Made by a program: the position numbers and the translations under genes
Assembly (NCBI RefSeq): GCF_040802235.1
Contig: NC_133174.1
Coordinates: forward strand, 137,693,213 to 137,757,212
DNA length: 64,000 bases
Direction of reading: 5' to 3'
Origin: Manis javanica
Taxonomy: Eukaryota > Chordata > Mammalia > Pholidota > Manidae
The notes under the pieces: generated by a model
What the model was told of the DNA's origin: nothing
The model's input: the letters and a program-made list of their open reading frames with translations, nothing else
Database searches by the model: none
Shown here: positions 34,165-46,996 of the stretch, in pieces
Numbering within the stretch: the stretch's first letter is position 1
How the letters are laid out: every line of letters starts with the position of its first letter

Positions 34165-35294
34165 TTGTATTTGGTCCTTTCACCTTCTATAGCAGGGATG
34201 GGTGGTCATTTGTATTTACAGATGGAATAATAGGTAATTGCCCCAAGTAGGAGGGTAACCATTTAAGCATTGCCCATATTCTGAGTCATACTGCAAGTCT
34301 TTCTCTTTCTGATGAAGCCAGTCTTTGGAGAGTCCCTTTGGACACATTAACTGCTATGGCAGATTACCTGTTGGGCTGACTGACTCCTAGTGCTGATCTC
34401 TGCTAACCTGCAAGATCACCCTTCTCTGGTAATTTAGGGCTAACTAAGATGTATCAAGCCCAGCATTTCCAACAATTGAGGAACTCTAGACAACATGCAA
34501 AAACCTCACTTGCTGCTTTTTACTTTTCGCCCATGTAGAAAAGAGACAGGACGCTCCAAATCAAAATTATCCAGCCATTCTGGGAACTCTCCTTTGAAAT
34601 GGCCTTTGGAGAGCATGGCACCTTTTAAAAAGTACCCTCATTGGTGTCAAATCTTTGTGTGAGGTCTTGGCATTCGGTTTTAGGTCAAAATGATTTTGAG
34701 GCCTATTACATGGGAGTGAACACTTGTGCTGTGGGAAGCATTGTTTTTCTTTTAAAAATTGAGAGCTGGTAAAATTCATGATAGTGTCTTACGTAGCTTT
34801 CAACTCTAAAGGCACTTGCAAGTGAAGAATTGGAAGAATACTTTGAATAGTGACAGTGGTTCTATCAAAGGGGCTACTTTGAAGAATGAGTCATTTAGCT
34901 GCATGTGCTCTCATAGGTATTTTAACAAAGGCTTCATTCCATCATAGTTGTAGCTCGTGGGATATTTGTTCTATTTTTTCCACGAGTAGCAAATTTTGTC
35001 CTTTTTAATACAGTTTGAAAAGACTCTTCCCTGATACAAAGTAATATTGCCGTGGACAAACAAGGGATGTACTGGTTCAGTGCATCACAGACTTGGATTT
35101 GGGAGTCACTATTTGTTTGCTCATCTTTAAAATGAAGGCTAGAGATCTTCTTTGAGACCATCAGATTTTATTTATAGAGATGGATTCCAAAAAACCCTTT
35201 TGTATTCAGCTGTGTAAGGAGGAGGCATAATGCCCTCTTCTTGTATTTGATCTTCTATTAGAGAATTAGAGAGACAAATACCTGTTGGTGGTAA

Positions 35295-35500
35295 GAGGGC
35301 CAGACTGCCTGGGTTTGAATTGTGACTTGGACAGTTCCTGGTGGGCATATTAACCAGATTCCCATTCCTCCAGCTTGTGTTTTCCTAAGAAGGTAGTACT
35401 AGTAGCTGCCTTACGGGGTTTCTGGGAGATTGACTGAGTCCATCTGTGCCTGAACAATGCCTTGCACATGGTAGAAGGTCACAAACAGAAGCCATGATTG
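35295..35500 (+). repeat. MIR SINE
   Basis: 'agactgcctgggtttgaatt' and 'gaacaatgccttgcacatgg' mark the MIR head and tail. Confidence 0.75.
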
Positions 35501-35988
35501 TTACCCACAAGCAGATGTTTTATTTGGCCATAACTGTATAGTATTACCTATATGGTTATCTTTATTACTATTTAATTTATGCCTATTCAGTGTCTTTATT
35601 GTTACTTAACTTGTCGTATATTTATTCATCTCCCCAACACAGCTGCTAGCTCCTTGAAGACCTAGTTCAGTTGTTTTTTAAATTTCCCACCATGGTCCTG
35701 AGTAGTTGCCTAGTCTCTATTTATTGAGTGATTTTTTTTTTTACCTCTTTGGAAACAGGATTAAATAATGATTTACACTGCAAAAGGAGTGTCTCAAAAA
35801 TGATTGGCTTGGTGTCATTTCATTATTCTAAGAAGCTGTATTAATATTTCAGTGCTGGTTAATTTAATAGGTGTTCAGTGAATGCTTATAGATGGATTGA
35901 AAAACTGAAGTGTCTGAAAGTTGACATGACCGTATGTTGATGTGGCCATTTTGTAGATTGTTCATTTCTGTAGTAACCTTTGGCCTGT

Positions 35989-36406
35989 TATACATTGGAT
36001 TTTGTTCCCCCAAAAGATATGTTGAAGTCCTGGCTCTCAGTACCTTGGAATGTGACCTTAAATAGGGTCAGTGCAGATGTAACTAGGTGAGGACATACTG
36101 GAGCAGGGTGGGATGGGTGTCCTTGTAAGGGAGGAGAGCACCATGCGAGGACAGACATGCAGGACAAAGCCATGTGACACAGAGACAGAGACTAGAGTGG
36201 TGTGCAGGTGCCAGCCAAGGATTGCCACGCCCACCACCAGAAGCCGGGAGAGGCCAGGAAAGCTCCTGTCCTTTAGCCTTCACAGGAGCAGGGCCCTGCT
36301 GACCTTGATTTCAGACTTGCAGCTTCCAAAAATATGAGAAAAGAAATTCCTGTTATAAGCCATTCAGTTTGTGGTACTTTGTACAGCGGCACTAGGAAAC
36401 TCAGAC
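35989..36406 (+). repeat. MLT1-type MaLR LTR
   Basis: 'atatgttgaagtcctggctc', 'tggaatgtgaccttaaatag', then 'ccattcagtttgtggtactt' and 'actaggaaactcagaca' are MLT1 landmarks from start to end, so the LTR is nearly full length. Confidence 0.85.
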
Positions 36407-36639
36407 ACAGCCCATCCTTTATCTGGTCTTTCCCCCCCTTGCTTGAATTAGAGCATTGACAACCCTGGGTTTTCATTTCATCTCAAATGGTTGGTTGGCC
36501 TACATTTTCATATACATTTCATATCAAACTTCTCCATGTTGTTTGATTTATAAACGTAAATATGTTTACTGCAAGAGCGGACAAAGGCATTAGAAAGTCA
36601 GCACTAAACTACCATTGCAGTTCTGACGTGCGTGCTGGA

Positions 36640-36960
36640 AGCAGGAGACATTTACAAGATTGTTCACAACAGCACTGTTTGTAATAGTGCAACCTGGAAC
36701 CAGGTCAGATGACCCCTGAGAAGATAATGGAAAGCAAAGTGTGGACCCATGGGCTACTATGCAGCAGTGAAAATGAGCCGAGCATGCCACACATGTGCAC
36801 ATGTACTTCTCACAACAATGCCTTGTGAGGAAAGCAAGGGGCGGACGTATGTAACAATTCCGTTTATGTGTAGAAGGTCAAATTCATGCAAAATCAGCAT
36901 ATTATTTAGGGATATGTACGTACATGGGAAACTATACAGATATGCAAAGGAGTTATAATT
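36640..36960 (+). mobile_element. L1 fragment, sense
   Basis: 'gggctactatgcagcagtga' and 'gttcacaacagcactgtttg' match the end of L1 ORF2/3' UTR. Confidence 0.7.
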
Positions 36961-38300
36961 TCAAAAATCAGCCCTAAGGAGCGAGGTTGGAGTACCCTTA
37001 GTGGCCAAAGACTAACGTCTCCAAAGGCATGAAAGCTTCTGAGGGTGACATTGTAGTCACTTGTTCATCCATAGTGCCCGACTGCTCTGTGCAGGTGAAT
37101 AAGGACCCAGTGCCAACAGAGCCGCTCCTCTTCTGGAGGACTTGGTCCACGTAGCAGCTTATCATCTCCAGCCTTGTCTCCTCTTTCGTTTTGTGGAATC
37201 CAAGCCTCTACTCTTCAGTTCTTTCTGTCCTTCCCCCTCCACCACTAATTCCAGTTGAAGAAGGTATATCAGTAATGTCCCATGTGAGAAGGTCCTTGGA
37301 AAGGACGGAGATGTTATAGACTGGCACCTTCATTACTATGATAGCTGACTATGTGTGTCCTTGAACCTTCAACAATTACTGTTTTTAGCTTTTGCTCAAG
37401 AAGGTACTTTTTACTTACAGTGTAAAATGAACTTTTTGGAAACAGTTTCTCACAGGAGAAAATAGTTCATCAAAACAGTTTTGTCATGGAGCAGATAGCT
37501 GGGTTCATGAGTTTGGGAATTGGCAGGTGGATGGGGAACTTGATCTTGTTCCTATTTTAAAACTGTTTACTGGCAGATACTTGATGGTTACAAAATCCAT
37601 TGGTGAATTTAATGATCTGTTTAAATGTATGTAATATCATTGTTAGGTAGCCTTTTTACATTAGAAAAGAGTTACCTATGGCAGTTGATGTTTCTAGTTG
37701 TTAATACAGCATACTGGTTTCAATTTATGAAGCAGTTCTAAAGTTACCCTGTTCCATGGCCACAGCTCATGCTGCTGAAGCCAATCAGCTGTCTTGAAGA
37801 TGTGCCATTTGTTATGAGGGAACCAATTAAATAGGGTGAATGGATCAGCTAAAATCCATTAGTAACCATTGGAAAAAATGATTTAAAATTCATCTTCCAT
37901 TAGATCATGTTGTTTTTAGCTACAGGTCTTTGCAACGTTTAAAGAAGTAAAAGAGTATCATGATCTTTAAAATGAATAGTGAATATCAAAATGATAGAAA
38001 GAGTGAGTTTCTAATGAAATACTGTTTAACATTTTGTAATTTCCAAAGAAGAATCATCAAAACGAAGCCCATTTAGTACTGAGGTTTCATGTGGCTGAGA
38101 AAAATTGAGACATTCTAATGCATATGTGTTGCAGCTGTCTATTTGGGCAATAAGCCACTTACTTTGATGGGGGTACTGTTTTTGGAATAAATACAGTTTG
38201 ATTTACAGTAAGAAACCTCTAGTATATTTCTGAATCTGTGAGCCAGAATAGAAGGTAATGAGGCGAGGTCTCCGTGTTAGGGATCTCACAGAAAGTTTCC

Positions 38301-38338
38301 CTGGACTAGGAGTCCAGTTTTTTTTTTTTTTTTTTTTT
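38301..38338 (+). repeat. Perfect hairpin followed by 21 T
   Basis: CTGGACT-AGG-AGTCCAG (38,301-38,317) is a perfect 7-bp palindrome with a 3-base loop, followed at once by 21 thymines. The T run probably records an antisense retrotransposed poly(A) tail; the source of the sequence to its right is not recognised. Confidence 0.8.
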
Positions 38339-38904
38339 AAGGGAAGGAGGCATGCTTTGAGAACAAACTGCTCTAAGGCTGTTCAGACCCTTTCCAAGAT
38401 AAGATGGGTCATGTTAGAAAATGTGTATGCAGAATGCCTAGGCAGTGTTAGACAGTGTATATTTTACAGAAAGTCTAGCCAAGTGTATTAATGCCAGTTT
38501 GAGGAATGACTTAGAGCTCATCAAAGCATCTCTTGTAGGAGGAAGGGGACCTGGTATTTGAGTGTATTTCCACATGTCCACATTTTACATGTTCCTTATA
38601 ACTGCCCACTGGGGTAGGTAGTATCATGCCCATTTCACAGGAAGCTGAAGTTTGTCCAGCATTGCATGACTGTTACTGTCAATCAAGTGACAAAATTGGG
38701 ATTTGAAACCCAAACTGGTCTGAACACAGAATCCCTTCCTTTTTTCAACTATATCACATAATTTTGCAGCTGGCCATAGTGCATTTCTGCAAAGTATAAG
38801 CTATGAATGGTGGGGCTAATAGCTTATGTTTTAGTTTAAAAATGACATGATTATGATTTGCTTTGGCTGAAGAAAGTTCATTTGGAAATTATTTTAATAG
38901 TTTA

Positions 38905-39102
38905 AGGCAGAGGGTGACAGCCTGATTTTGTAAATGAAATCTTACTGGAACACAGCCACGCCCCTTCATTTCCTTACTGCCCGTGGCAGCTTTAATGCTG
39001 CCACATAGGTTCAGTAGCTGCAGCGGAGTCCACATGGCCCACAAATCCGGAACTGTTTATTCTCTGGCCCTTTAAAGGAAAAGTTTGCCAACCCCTGTTG
39101 AA
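38905..39102 (-). mobile_element. Non-autonomous hAT element with CAGGGG..CAAAC terminal repeat
   Basis: The right end 'aagtttgccaacccctg' is the reverse complement of the CAGGGGTTGGCAAACT terminus, and the body ('ggaacacagccacgcccctt', 'acatggcccacaaatccgga') fits the same family. The left end is decayed. A sense copy lies at 61,956-62,138. Confidence 0.8.
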
Positions 39103-40544
39103 AGGAAATGTATAAAAATGAAGTAAGCTCCTAGTTTTGTAGATTGTCGATTGTTTTCATGTGGGTTAAGCAAAAACAGAAGTTGAATTGATGGTGTGCC
39201 TGGTCTTATAGAGGCTGGGATGTGAACATTCTCTTGGGCAGAGAGTAGTTTGGTTGAGGACAACTCAAGGCATCTCTTTCACTTTCTTGTCTCCTAGGTA
39301 GCTTATAGTTGAGACAACTTTAATGCAAAAGTCAGAGTAAGTTAATTTAGTAAATGCTGTGTTGATGGGAGTCTCCACGTACAGAGTTCTGTGAGTTGTT
39401 CTCATTGGGGGTGGGGTGGGGTGGGGGCGTGTGTGAGACTTCCCCTAGAGGCCAAATTGGAAATGGTGAGGAGTTTTGTAATATAATTTATTGAAAAATA
39501 CCTAATTTTACTATAAATCACTCTCCTTTTATTTCTCCTTTAGACTGGAGTTAAGGCATTATATTGATGATTTTTTGAAATTGTGTTTAGGTTTATATCT
39601 ATGATTTTCATTTCAGGCTAAGGAGGCTTTACAGGAATTTGCCTTAGAACAGAGGGAGCATAGGTCTGGTGGTACTGAGCACCACTGCTCTAAGTATTTG
39701 GCATTTTTTCCAAAATAGACTTACTAGTAAAGAGAGAGCTCCCTTAGAAGGATCTGGAATTCTGGGCTCAGAGGCTGGTTTTGCATAAGTTCTTGCTTAC
39801 TGCTGGGCTTTAGAAGTAAAGTTTTCAGACTGGGTAGGTTTCCACAGCTTTCAAAGGAACCTCCAGAGAAAGATCATCCTTAAACTTCATTTATGCGTCA
39901 ACAAAGACAAGTGTGCTGAGCAGAATCCGCAGAGAAGGCCTGCATACCTTTTGTCACTGTACTGGAAGTTCAGAAAGGCCCTCATCTAGGCACATTGGTC
40001 CCAAATCAGGGCACCGCGGGAACTAGAGCTCCCCCTGGAATTTAGATTTTGCTTGCAAAGACCCTGTGAGGCAGAGGTCAAAATTATTTTCTAATTGTAC
40101 TGCTTTTAGATTTTTACAGTAAGAGTAAAAATGGCCTGCAAATTTATTTGGAAGTGTTTATGCTTATGTCTGCTTCAGGGCTTTTGTGGAATCCTGTTGT
40201 GTTTTTCATGTTTAACAGAGAGGAACAGTTTCTTAGTCAGAAAGAAGGGCGTGGTGGGAGAGGTTTCTGTACCTTAATTTTAAATGCCTGTTTCATGGGA
40301 CAAGTCTATAGCATGTGGTGGTGGGGCTCACGTTGTTTTCGGTGCAAAGTGCTTCAAAGTGGCAGAAGTTAATGTTGCAGTTCTGCTGCCCAGAGCCATC
40401 ATGCCTTGAGCGTCTTGATTACCCAAGGGTTTGTTTTACCATTCGTTGAAGCTTGCATGAATTTCTGGCTTAAATGGGATAGTGGGCAAACAACAGTTAA
40501 GTTCATTGGCCAAATAAGTATTTATTGCCCAGTTCATTCGTTCA

Positions 40545-40800
40545 TGTTCCAAACACCTAGAAAGTCCCTGCTGGGTGCCAGGCACTGTGGCAGGTGCTGT
40601 AAATGCAGCAGTAAGTGAAACAGACTGGAATCCCCATGTGGCAGTGGCTTGCGTTCCAGAGGAGGTCGGGGGTGCTGGGCAGCAACGACAGAGATGGTGA
40701 GTGGTTGGGAGAGGAAACGGAGGGAGAGTGAGTGAGAGGCAGAGGCTGAGGGAGAGGGAGAAGAAAGACTGGGGGACAGAGAGGAGGGGGGATGGGTGGC
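40545..40800 (+). repeat. L2 fragment
   Basis: 'gctgggtgccaggcactgtg' followed by 'cagcagtaagtgaaacagac' is L2 3'-end text, continuing into a purine-rich stretch. Confidence 0.7.
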
Positions 40801-41814
40801 AGCTAGGGAAGGGAACAGCATGAGACCATTAAGGTTATTTGTTTTGAATTTAAAGAAACAATTAAGGCCATGTTGTAACATGTAACATGTAGAATTTGAT
40901 TTATTAAATAATACCATCTTTTATGTAACTTTCCTGGAAGGGGCTTGGGGGCCCCAAAGGTTGCTTGTCTAAATGAGTTGTTTTTCTTAACTGTGCTTCT
41001 TGTCCACAACTTCTCTACTGAGATTAAGACCAGTAGCATCCAACCTCCTTTCTTTCAAAATAGAGACTGCTTGGAAGCACTTTTCCCTAGATGGAAAGGA
41101 CACTGCAGTGTTAGGGGGCTCAGGCTAGAACTGGCCCTGCCACTAACTTGCCCAGGACCTTGTCACATACTTTCTAGCCTCTCCTGCTCATCTTCTCTGT
41201 AATAGGAGAGGATTGGGCTTAAATCATTACAATTGTTTTTTTCAGGATCAGAAATGCTAGAAGTCTACCTTTCCTGAGATTCCTGTAATTAACATATATA
41301 TAGGAAATTAAGTTTCAATTTTTACTTTATAGCCAAGGTAGTCCAAATACAATGTTTTTTTTTTTAGTAGTTAAAACATGATTTTTATGGGTTTGGGGCA
41401 AAATACTCTGTAACCAAAAGGGTAGCCGACTTTTGTAAACTTCACTATAGCTTCTAATTATTATCGAACCCCTTTTAGACCAACATGGACATTTCATAGA
41501 TGTGGATGAACGTTCCCTGCTTGGTAAGTCACTGACAGCCCAGGGCATGTGCTCTCCCATCCAGTATATTTTCCACAGCTCTGTACTGCTTCCCATGGTC
41601 CTAATGAGGCATTATTTTCATGTACTTTTTAAAGAGAACCTTTCTAACTAGGTCACCACTGGCCATACACTATCCCTGTAGCAGTTAACTCTCTTCCTTG
41701 TAGTTATGGGGTCAGGACTAGTTTGTGGAAGAATGGAAGAATTGGCGATGACATTAGCATTCAATAATTATCCGTTCATAATTGAAAAAAGCTAATAATA
41801 TATTTACAAAGATA

Positions 41815-42015
41815 CCAGGTGCTGTTCTAAGCCCTTCATATGGATTACTTCATTCGTTTTGCCCAGCTCTGCTGTGCTACTGACATAGAGATGGATGGTA
41901 GCAGATGAAGCCCAGAGAACTTAAATAACCTGCCCAAGGTCAAACAGCAAGTTGCAGGGTTGGGATTTGAGCAGAGTGGGCTCCAGTATCTGTGCTCCCC
42001 AGTGTCACACTCTTC
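41815..42015 (-). repeat. MIR SINE, antisense
   Basis: 'aacctgcccaaggtcaaaca' and 'gttgggatttgagcagagtg' are reverse MIR core text. Confidence 0.8.
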
Positions 42016-42189
42016 TAGCTTCTGTACCTTTCAGGGATCAATTAGAACCATTCTACAAAGAGAGGTTCTCTGATGAAATTTTAAAGCTATCCTCATTGTG
42101 GAATTGACCCATATTACCTGGACCCTTGGATTTCTCAGATTTGTACTTGATCCAACTTTTTATAGTAGCAGTTTCTAGTGTAACTCTAA

Positions 42190-42484
42190 AAATGGGGGCT
42201 TTTAGGCATACAGATTACATATTGTATGGTTCCATTTATGCAAAATGTATAAAGTGGGCAAATACATAGAGACAGAAAGCAAGTTTGTGACAGTTTAGGA
42301 GAATAGGGAGTGATGGGTGAGTAGTAATGGGAACACTGTTTCTCTTTGGGGTGATGGAAATGTTTTAAAATTGATGTCACCACATGTCTTGGGTAGACTA
42401 AAATGCACTAAACCGTACACTTGAAAAGGTTGAATTGTACAGTTTGTGACTTACATTTCAAGTAAAGTAGTAAGTAGTCAAAAA
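42190..42484 (+). mobile_element. L1 3' end, sense
   Basis: 'tggttccatttatgcaaaat', 'gggtgatggaaatgttttaa' and 'gaattgtacagtttgtgact' are landmarks of an old L1 3' UTR. Confidence 0.8.
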
Positions 42485-44329
42485 TAAGGGGAAAATGAGG
42501 ACTTTCGTCTGTTATATTCAGTTCATTTGAAATGGAAGTTTTTTATGAGGAGTGAAAAAACCAGGAAGACTCCTTTCTTTATGGTTTGTAAACAGAAACA
42601 GGAAGATGCGGACTGAGTTGGCTGTAGAACCCAACATTTTAAATTTCTTATATTGGACTTGACAGTCATAGTACAACTTCTGTTTGAAAACACTGACTTA
42701 CGTTATTTTAATGTTTTAAATATAGTATCTGATTACTAAAAAGTAATTTTTTTTATCTGTGACTGAAGAAAATCCCCCACATGCACAATCTTGTTTAGTC
42801 AGTGGAATAATTTCAGGGCAGAGACGTGTGACTTCCTCTGTCTAGTTCATCTCATTCATTCTGCTGTCTCTGAGAGTAATGGGTTAGTTTGCTTGGATTT
42901 GAAGTTAAGGTTAGAGAAGTTTCTCAAGGCTATTTTGTGTGAACTGTTTTGTCGGAATTTAATTCATTTTAGAGTTATTCATTAATCTTTTTAAAAAGTC
43001 ATTTCAAATTTTAGGTTGTGCGAAATCTCAGTAGTTGCAGGTTTTTAAGCCTGATATCCCTTTCTTAAGGAAGTAGTTTATTTTTCCCTAATTGTTCACT
43101 TCTCAGCCTTTGCGGTAGCTCTCTGGTTCTAGTATTCTGGGATTTGGTGAGCTAGTACACAAGCTCATCCCATTGTGGTGTTTCACAGTATTGTGTATTT
43201 TATTTTGCACATAATCATTAATTCACCAGATAGTTGGGCGCCAGGATAAAGCCATGACCCAAATGGACCCATGGCCCCCCAGCCTTGCCCTTGGAGAGCT
43301 TAGTGGGGGTCGGAGCAGAAGTTAACAGGCCTAGTCTTGTAAGCTTGTCCTCCTCTGGCCATCCCTGCCTTTTCATCCCTGTTAGGCACTCTCATCTGCC
43401 TCTTCATGACCTTACTTGGGCCTTACTCAAGGCCAGTGAGCGACAGTGCGCAGCCACCAGATCACTAGGTTCTGTGTGTTAGTGTTCACCATGTCGGACT
43501 GCGGCTGGCAGTGGCTGCTCTTTCACTGAGCCTGGCGAAAAGATCCCATAAATATCCATGGTCACATTGTTGAATTGGACATGGTTTAACCCCCAGGAAC
43601 TTCATATGTATCTCTCTTTGTCATTAACTTTGGTAAGCAAACAAACAAAATTTAGTTTCCTGTTGTTGCTGTCATTCTTCACAGGTCTGGTGTGTCCTTG
43701 TGTAAGATGGCACTGTGTATGTTCTGAATATAATGCTTACTGGTACATTCGTTTTTTTTGTCTGGATTGTGATGAATATGCATTATTTAAGGAAGTACAT
43801 ATTTTCTATAGAAAATACTGATGAAGTCAAATCCTGCTAATTTGATTTCTATCAAACCCATGCCACTTTAAATTGCCTTAATTTGGAGAAAACAGAATTC
43901 TTAAAGGTAAAAATAGTAAGAGTTCAGTTGTCCATCCTTTTTATCATTCTGCTTGGCTGCCTCCAAACAATCTTTAAAGACTAAAAAGTGTTGAAGTTTG
44001 AGGCCTTTTGCATAATTAATGAACAGTAAGTTTTTTAGGGAACACTTTGGATGATGGGAAAATTCAGGGAGTTTGTGTGGTGTCTTACGCTGAGCTCTCC
44101 CACGAGGCCTTACCGCCCTTTTCTTTTGCACACTTCCTGCCCCTTTGCTGGAGCTCTTTCACCGGACCTGTGCTCTGGCTGCTCCTCCAGCTGTCTCATT
44201 CCCGTGAAAAGAGGACCTGCAAAGTGCAGTGTGGTTTGTTCTCAGTCGTAACATTTACCTCTCAGATGTCACACATGCTTGAAATTGCATACACATTCAG
44301 TTGATGTTGAATATTGTCTTTCTTGGTAG

Positions 44330-44402
44330 AGTTTCCAGTATGGCTTCTGCACCAACTTCTAAATATAATTCACACTCCTTGGAGAATGAGTCAATTAAGA
44401 GG
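44330..44402 (+). CDS. MTM1: MTM1 exon 2: start codon and residues 1-21
   Basis: Ten bases of 5' UTR are followed by ATG at 44,340-44,342 in a good Kozak context (A at -3, G at +4), then 21 whole codons ending at an AGG|gtaagt donor. The peptide MASAPTSKYNSHSLENESIK matches the myotubularin N-terminus as I know it from human, with Pro at position 5 for Ser. The 63 coding bases and phase-0 exit agree with the known gene. Myotubularin removes the 3-phosphate from PtdIns3P and PtdIns(3,5)P2 on endosomes; its loss causes X-linked myotubular myopathy. This exon encodes the unstructured tail before the PH-GRAM domain. The acceptor is TAG at 44,327-44,329; a second AG (CAG, 44,336-44,338) lies 9 bases on, just before the ATG. 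Confidence 0.96.
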
Positions 44403-46923
44403 GTAAGTTGAATTTTCAGATTTAAATGTCTGTCTCTGCATTTCTCTTTTTGTATTTGAATATTAGGCAGTTGTTTGGGCTTTCTTGAATTATTAATTTC
44501 ATTCTTCATTCACATAATGTTAATTCTTTAGTGCATGTCATTTTATTATCCCACCTTATTCCAGAAAAGACAGAATACCTTATGTATGTTAAGTGAGTTT
44601 TGCATTTATAAGTCCTTTCACGTAAGTTCATTTTTGAGAATCGGTTTTGTGAGCTCCTGCAACACATTACATTTAAGCTTCTAGGCTATCCCTCGCGCCT
44701 GAAGTCTGTATGAAAGAGATACTGAAAGGCCAAGGCCCACTGAGCAGGCTGCTACACCTTCCTAAACATTGGTGTTGTTTTCTAATTATGATGAAAAAAT
44801 ATTTGTATGACTGAAACAAATAGAGCATTAACAAACTTGTCCAAAATATTGAGGAGAGAGTTGTGTAATTAGAGGGAGATTTTTGAACATACCTTGATAA
44901 AAAGCAATGATTCAAAGTAAGCTTTATTCATGGTCCTTTACGGCTTCTGACACATATTACCGATTACCCACCAGAGAGTTGATTTACACCCCCACCAGTA
45001 GTGTATATGGATGGCCAGTCAGCAGGCAGCCAGCTAGTGTCTTTTAATTTGTACTTCCCTGATTACTAACAAGGGTGACCTTTTAAAAAAAAAAAGTGAT
45101 GTGTTTATTATCCATTTGTATTCCTCTTATGAAGTGGCTATTTCTGTCCTTTGCCTGTTTGCCTTTTTGGAGTGTTTGGGGGATTCTTTTCTATTGATTT
45201 ACAAGTGTTCTTTATATATTATGACAATCAGCTCTATGTAATATACATTGCAAGCTTTTTTCCTAGTTTGTTGTTGACCTTTTAATTATCTTTATGGTGT
45301 TTTGATTTTGAAATACACAGGTTTTCGTTTTTTATGTGATCACATGTATCAATCTTTTCCTTTATATTTTCTGCTTTCAGTGTCAGGTTTACAAGGTCCT
45401 TTTTCATCCCCAAGATTTTATAAGTTTTTATTGTATTTTAGTGTTGTTGTGGTACAAGAATCAGTTCCAAACACAAGAGTAACTTCAAGAATGTAACTAT
45501 AAGTCCTGGAGTAATGTTACTCTAATATAAAATATAGCCTGTGTTAATCCCATGTTATCCTGTGTTAATCAAACATTCCTTCCCCTCATAATAGTGTGGT
45601 TGAATTATGCTTTGTTCTGACCCCGAACTGTGGTATTTAAAAGGTGTAATGAATATGAAATGTGCTTGATAACACTTGTTTTTAAGTTAGTGAGAGGCAG
45701 TCTGAAAGGATGGTGGTCATTTCTCTCCACTCATGTCATTTGCATAAGGGGTGTGCTTTTGTTCCTTGGTGAGGAAGGAAGGCATTCCTGGCTGGGAACA
45801 GCCCTCCTAGTTAAAATGCTTAGCCTGCACACACTGAACCATATGTAAATTGGCTGGGAATTTTCATTTTATGCCTGAATAAAAAGATGAAGCCATTAAA
45901 GATCCAGCAAAGCACCCCTTTGACAGCTTGTATCTTAGCTAAATACTCAATTCACCTTTCTCCCGTTTCATGATACTTCACATTTGCATAGCCCTTGTTA
46001 ATTCACAAACATGTGCTTGTGCGTTTTGTTTCACTTAATATTCACGTACTGAGGGAAGTTTTACCAACTTTACACGTGATATGATTGCAGTACGACTTTG
46101 GAAAACATCTAGGGAAAAAGTGAATGAAAAGTAATGCCCAAAATACGTTTTGCGCAAACGGATGTTAATGATGTGCCTCATAGGTTCTGCATTGATCCGC
46201 CAGGGCACCCAGAGAGATGGAAGGGCCCCTGCAGCAGTCATCCTTCGGCCACCACAGTGGCTACTAGGGCAGCGTAGACTCTCAGGGCCCTCATTGCGTT
46301 TCAGTGCTTAATACTTCACCTGCCTTGCAGGCTGCTGTGGTGATACCGTGAGGCCTAGACGTACAGTCATAATGTAAAGAATTTATGTAGACAGTGCCTA
46401 AGACCATTGTTAGCTCAAAAGTTCAATGACTGACCACCCTTTCCTCTTACCCAGTTACCTATGTGAGGAAGGATCATAGTGATCCCAGTGAGCAATTGTT
46501 ACCATTGCTCAGTTGAAATGACACTTTAACCCCTACTGTTAATAAAAGATGACTTAATATTTAATATGAAAAAAATGGAAGTTGCCACAGTATACATGTA
46601 CCTATAGAATACATTTAATACTTACTTTTCATTACTTCCTGAATGCTGTTAACTGTAAAGTGCTTGGAAGGGGTGTTTAAAAATTAATATGATTGAAAAG
46701 TGTGCTAATGTTATTTACAGACTTAAAGTTAACACAGCTAATGAATGTTGATGCAAAGTTACATTTTTTAGTTTAAATTTTCTGTGCCAATTTTCTATAA
46801 TGGTAAATATTTCTCTAATTTTCTTCTCTAAAAAGTCTATTTCTGGTAGGTTGCATTACAGCTTGCTTAAAAATCTGTGCAAATGTAATGTCATTACTTC
46901 TGATGCCACTGTTTTGTTTCCAG
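44403..46923 (+). other. MTM1: MTM1 intron 2
   Basis: A 2.5-kb intron with gtaagt donor and a 'gttttgtttccag' acceptor. Apart from an antisense L1 piece it holds no feature that I can name. Confidence 0.9.
44955..45490 (-). mobile_element. Old L1 fragment, antisense
   Basis: 'acacccccaccagtagtgta', 'acttccctgattactaacaa' and 'ctttatatattatgacaatc' are antisense L1 ORF2/3' text. Confidence 0.7.
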
Positions 46924-46996
46924 ACTTCTAGGGATGGAGTTAATCGGGAGCTCAGTGAGGCTATTCCTCGACTTCCAGGGGAAACTTGGATTACTG
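46924..46996 (+). CDS. MTM1: MTM1 exon 3: residues 22-46 (split codon)
   Basis: The 73-base exon lies between a strong acceptor and ACTG|gtaagc. It encodes [20 protein letters not shown] followed by TWIT and the first base of Asp46. The length equals that of the known exon 3. It leads into the PH-GRAM domain, which binds phosphoinositides and helps oligomerise the enzyme. Compared with the human protein as I remember it, there are conservative changes (Asp30 to Glu, Thr32 to Ser, Val35 to Ile) and one radical one, Leu43 to Trp (TGG at 46,987-46,989), one base away from TTG. A polymorphism, a lineage-specific change or a base error could explain it. Confidence 0.96.

Larger units (their letters stand above)
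23533..44329 (+). other. MTM1: MTM1 intron 1
   Basis: About 20.8 kb between the noncoding first exon and the exon with the start codon. It holds old repeats, listed separately, and no additional exon that I can support. Non-repeat stretches at 24,011-26,190, 26,401-28,980, 33,721-35,290, 36,965-38,900, 39,105-40,540 and 42,485-44,329 showed no coding signal. Parts of 37,700-38,250 look AT-rich and unique and would be candidates for conserved noncoding sequence. Confidence 0.8.

Noticed and set aside
43090..43115. Text resembling the start of U2 snRNA ('cacttctcagcctttg')
   Set aside because: The match ends after about 16 bases; the rest of U2 is absent.
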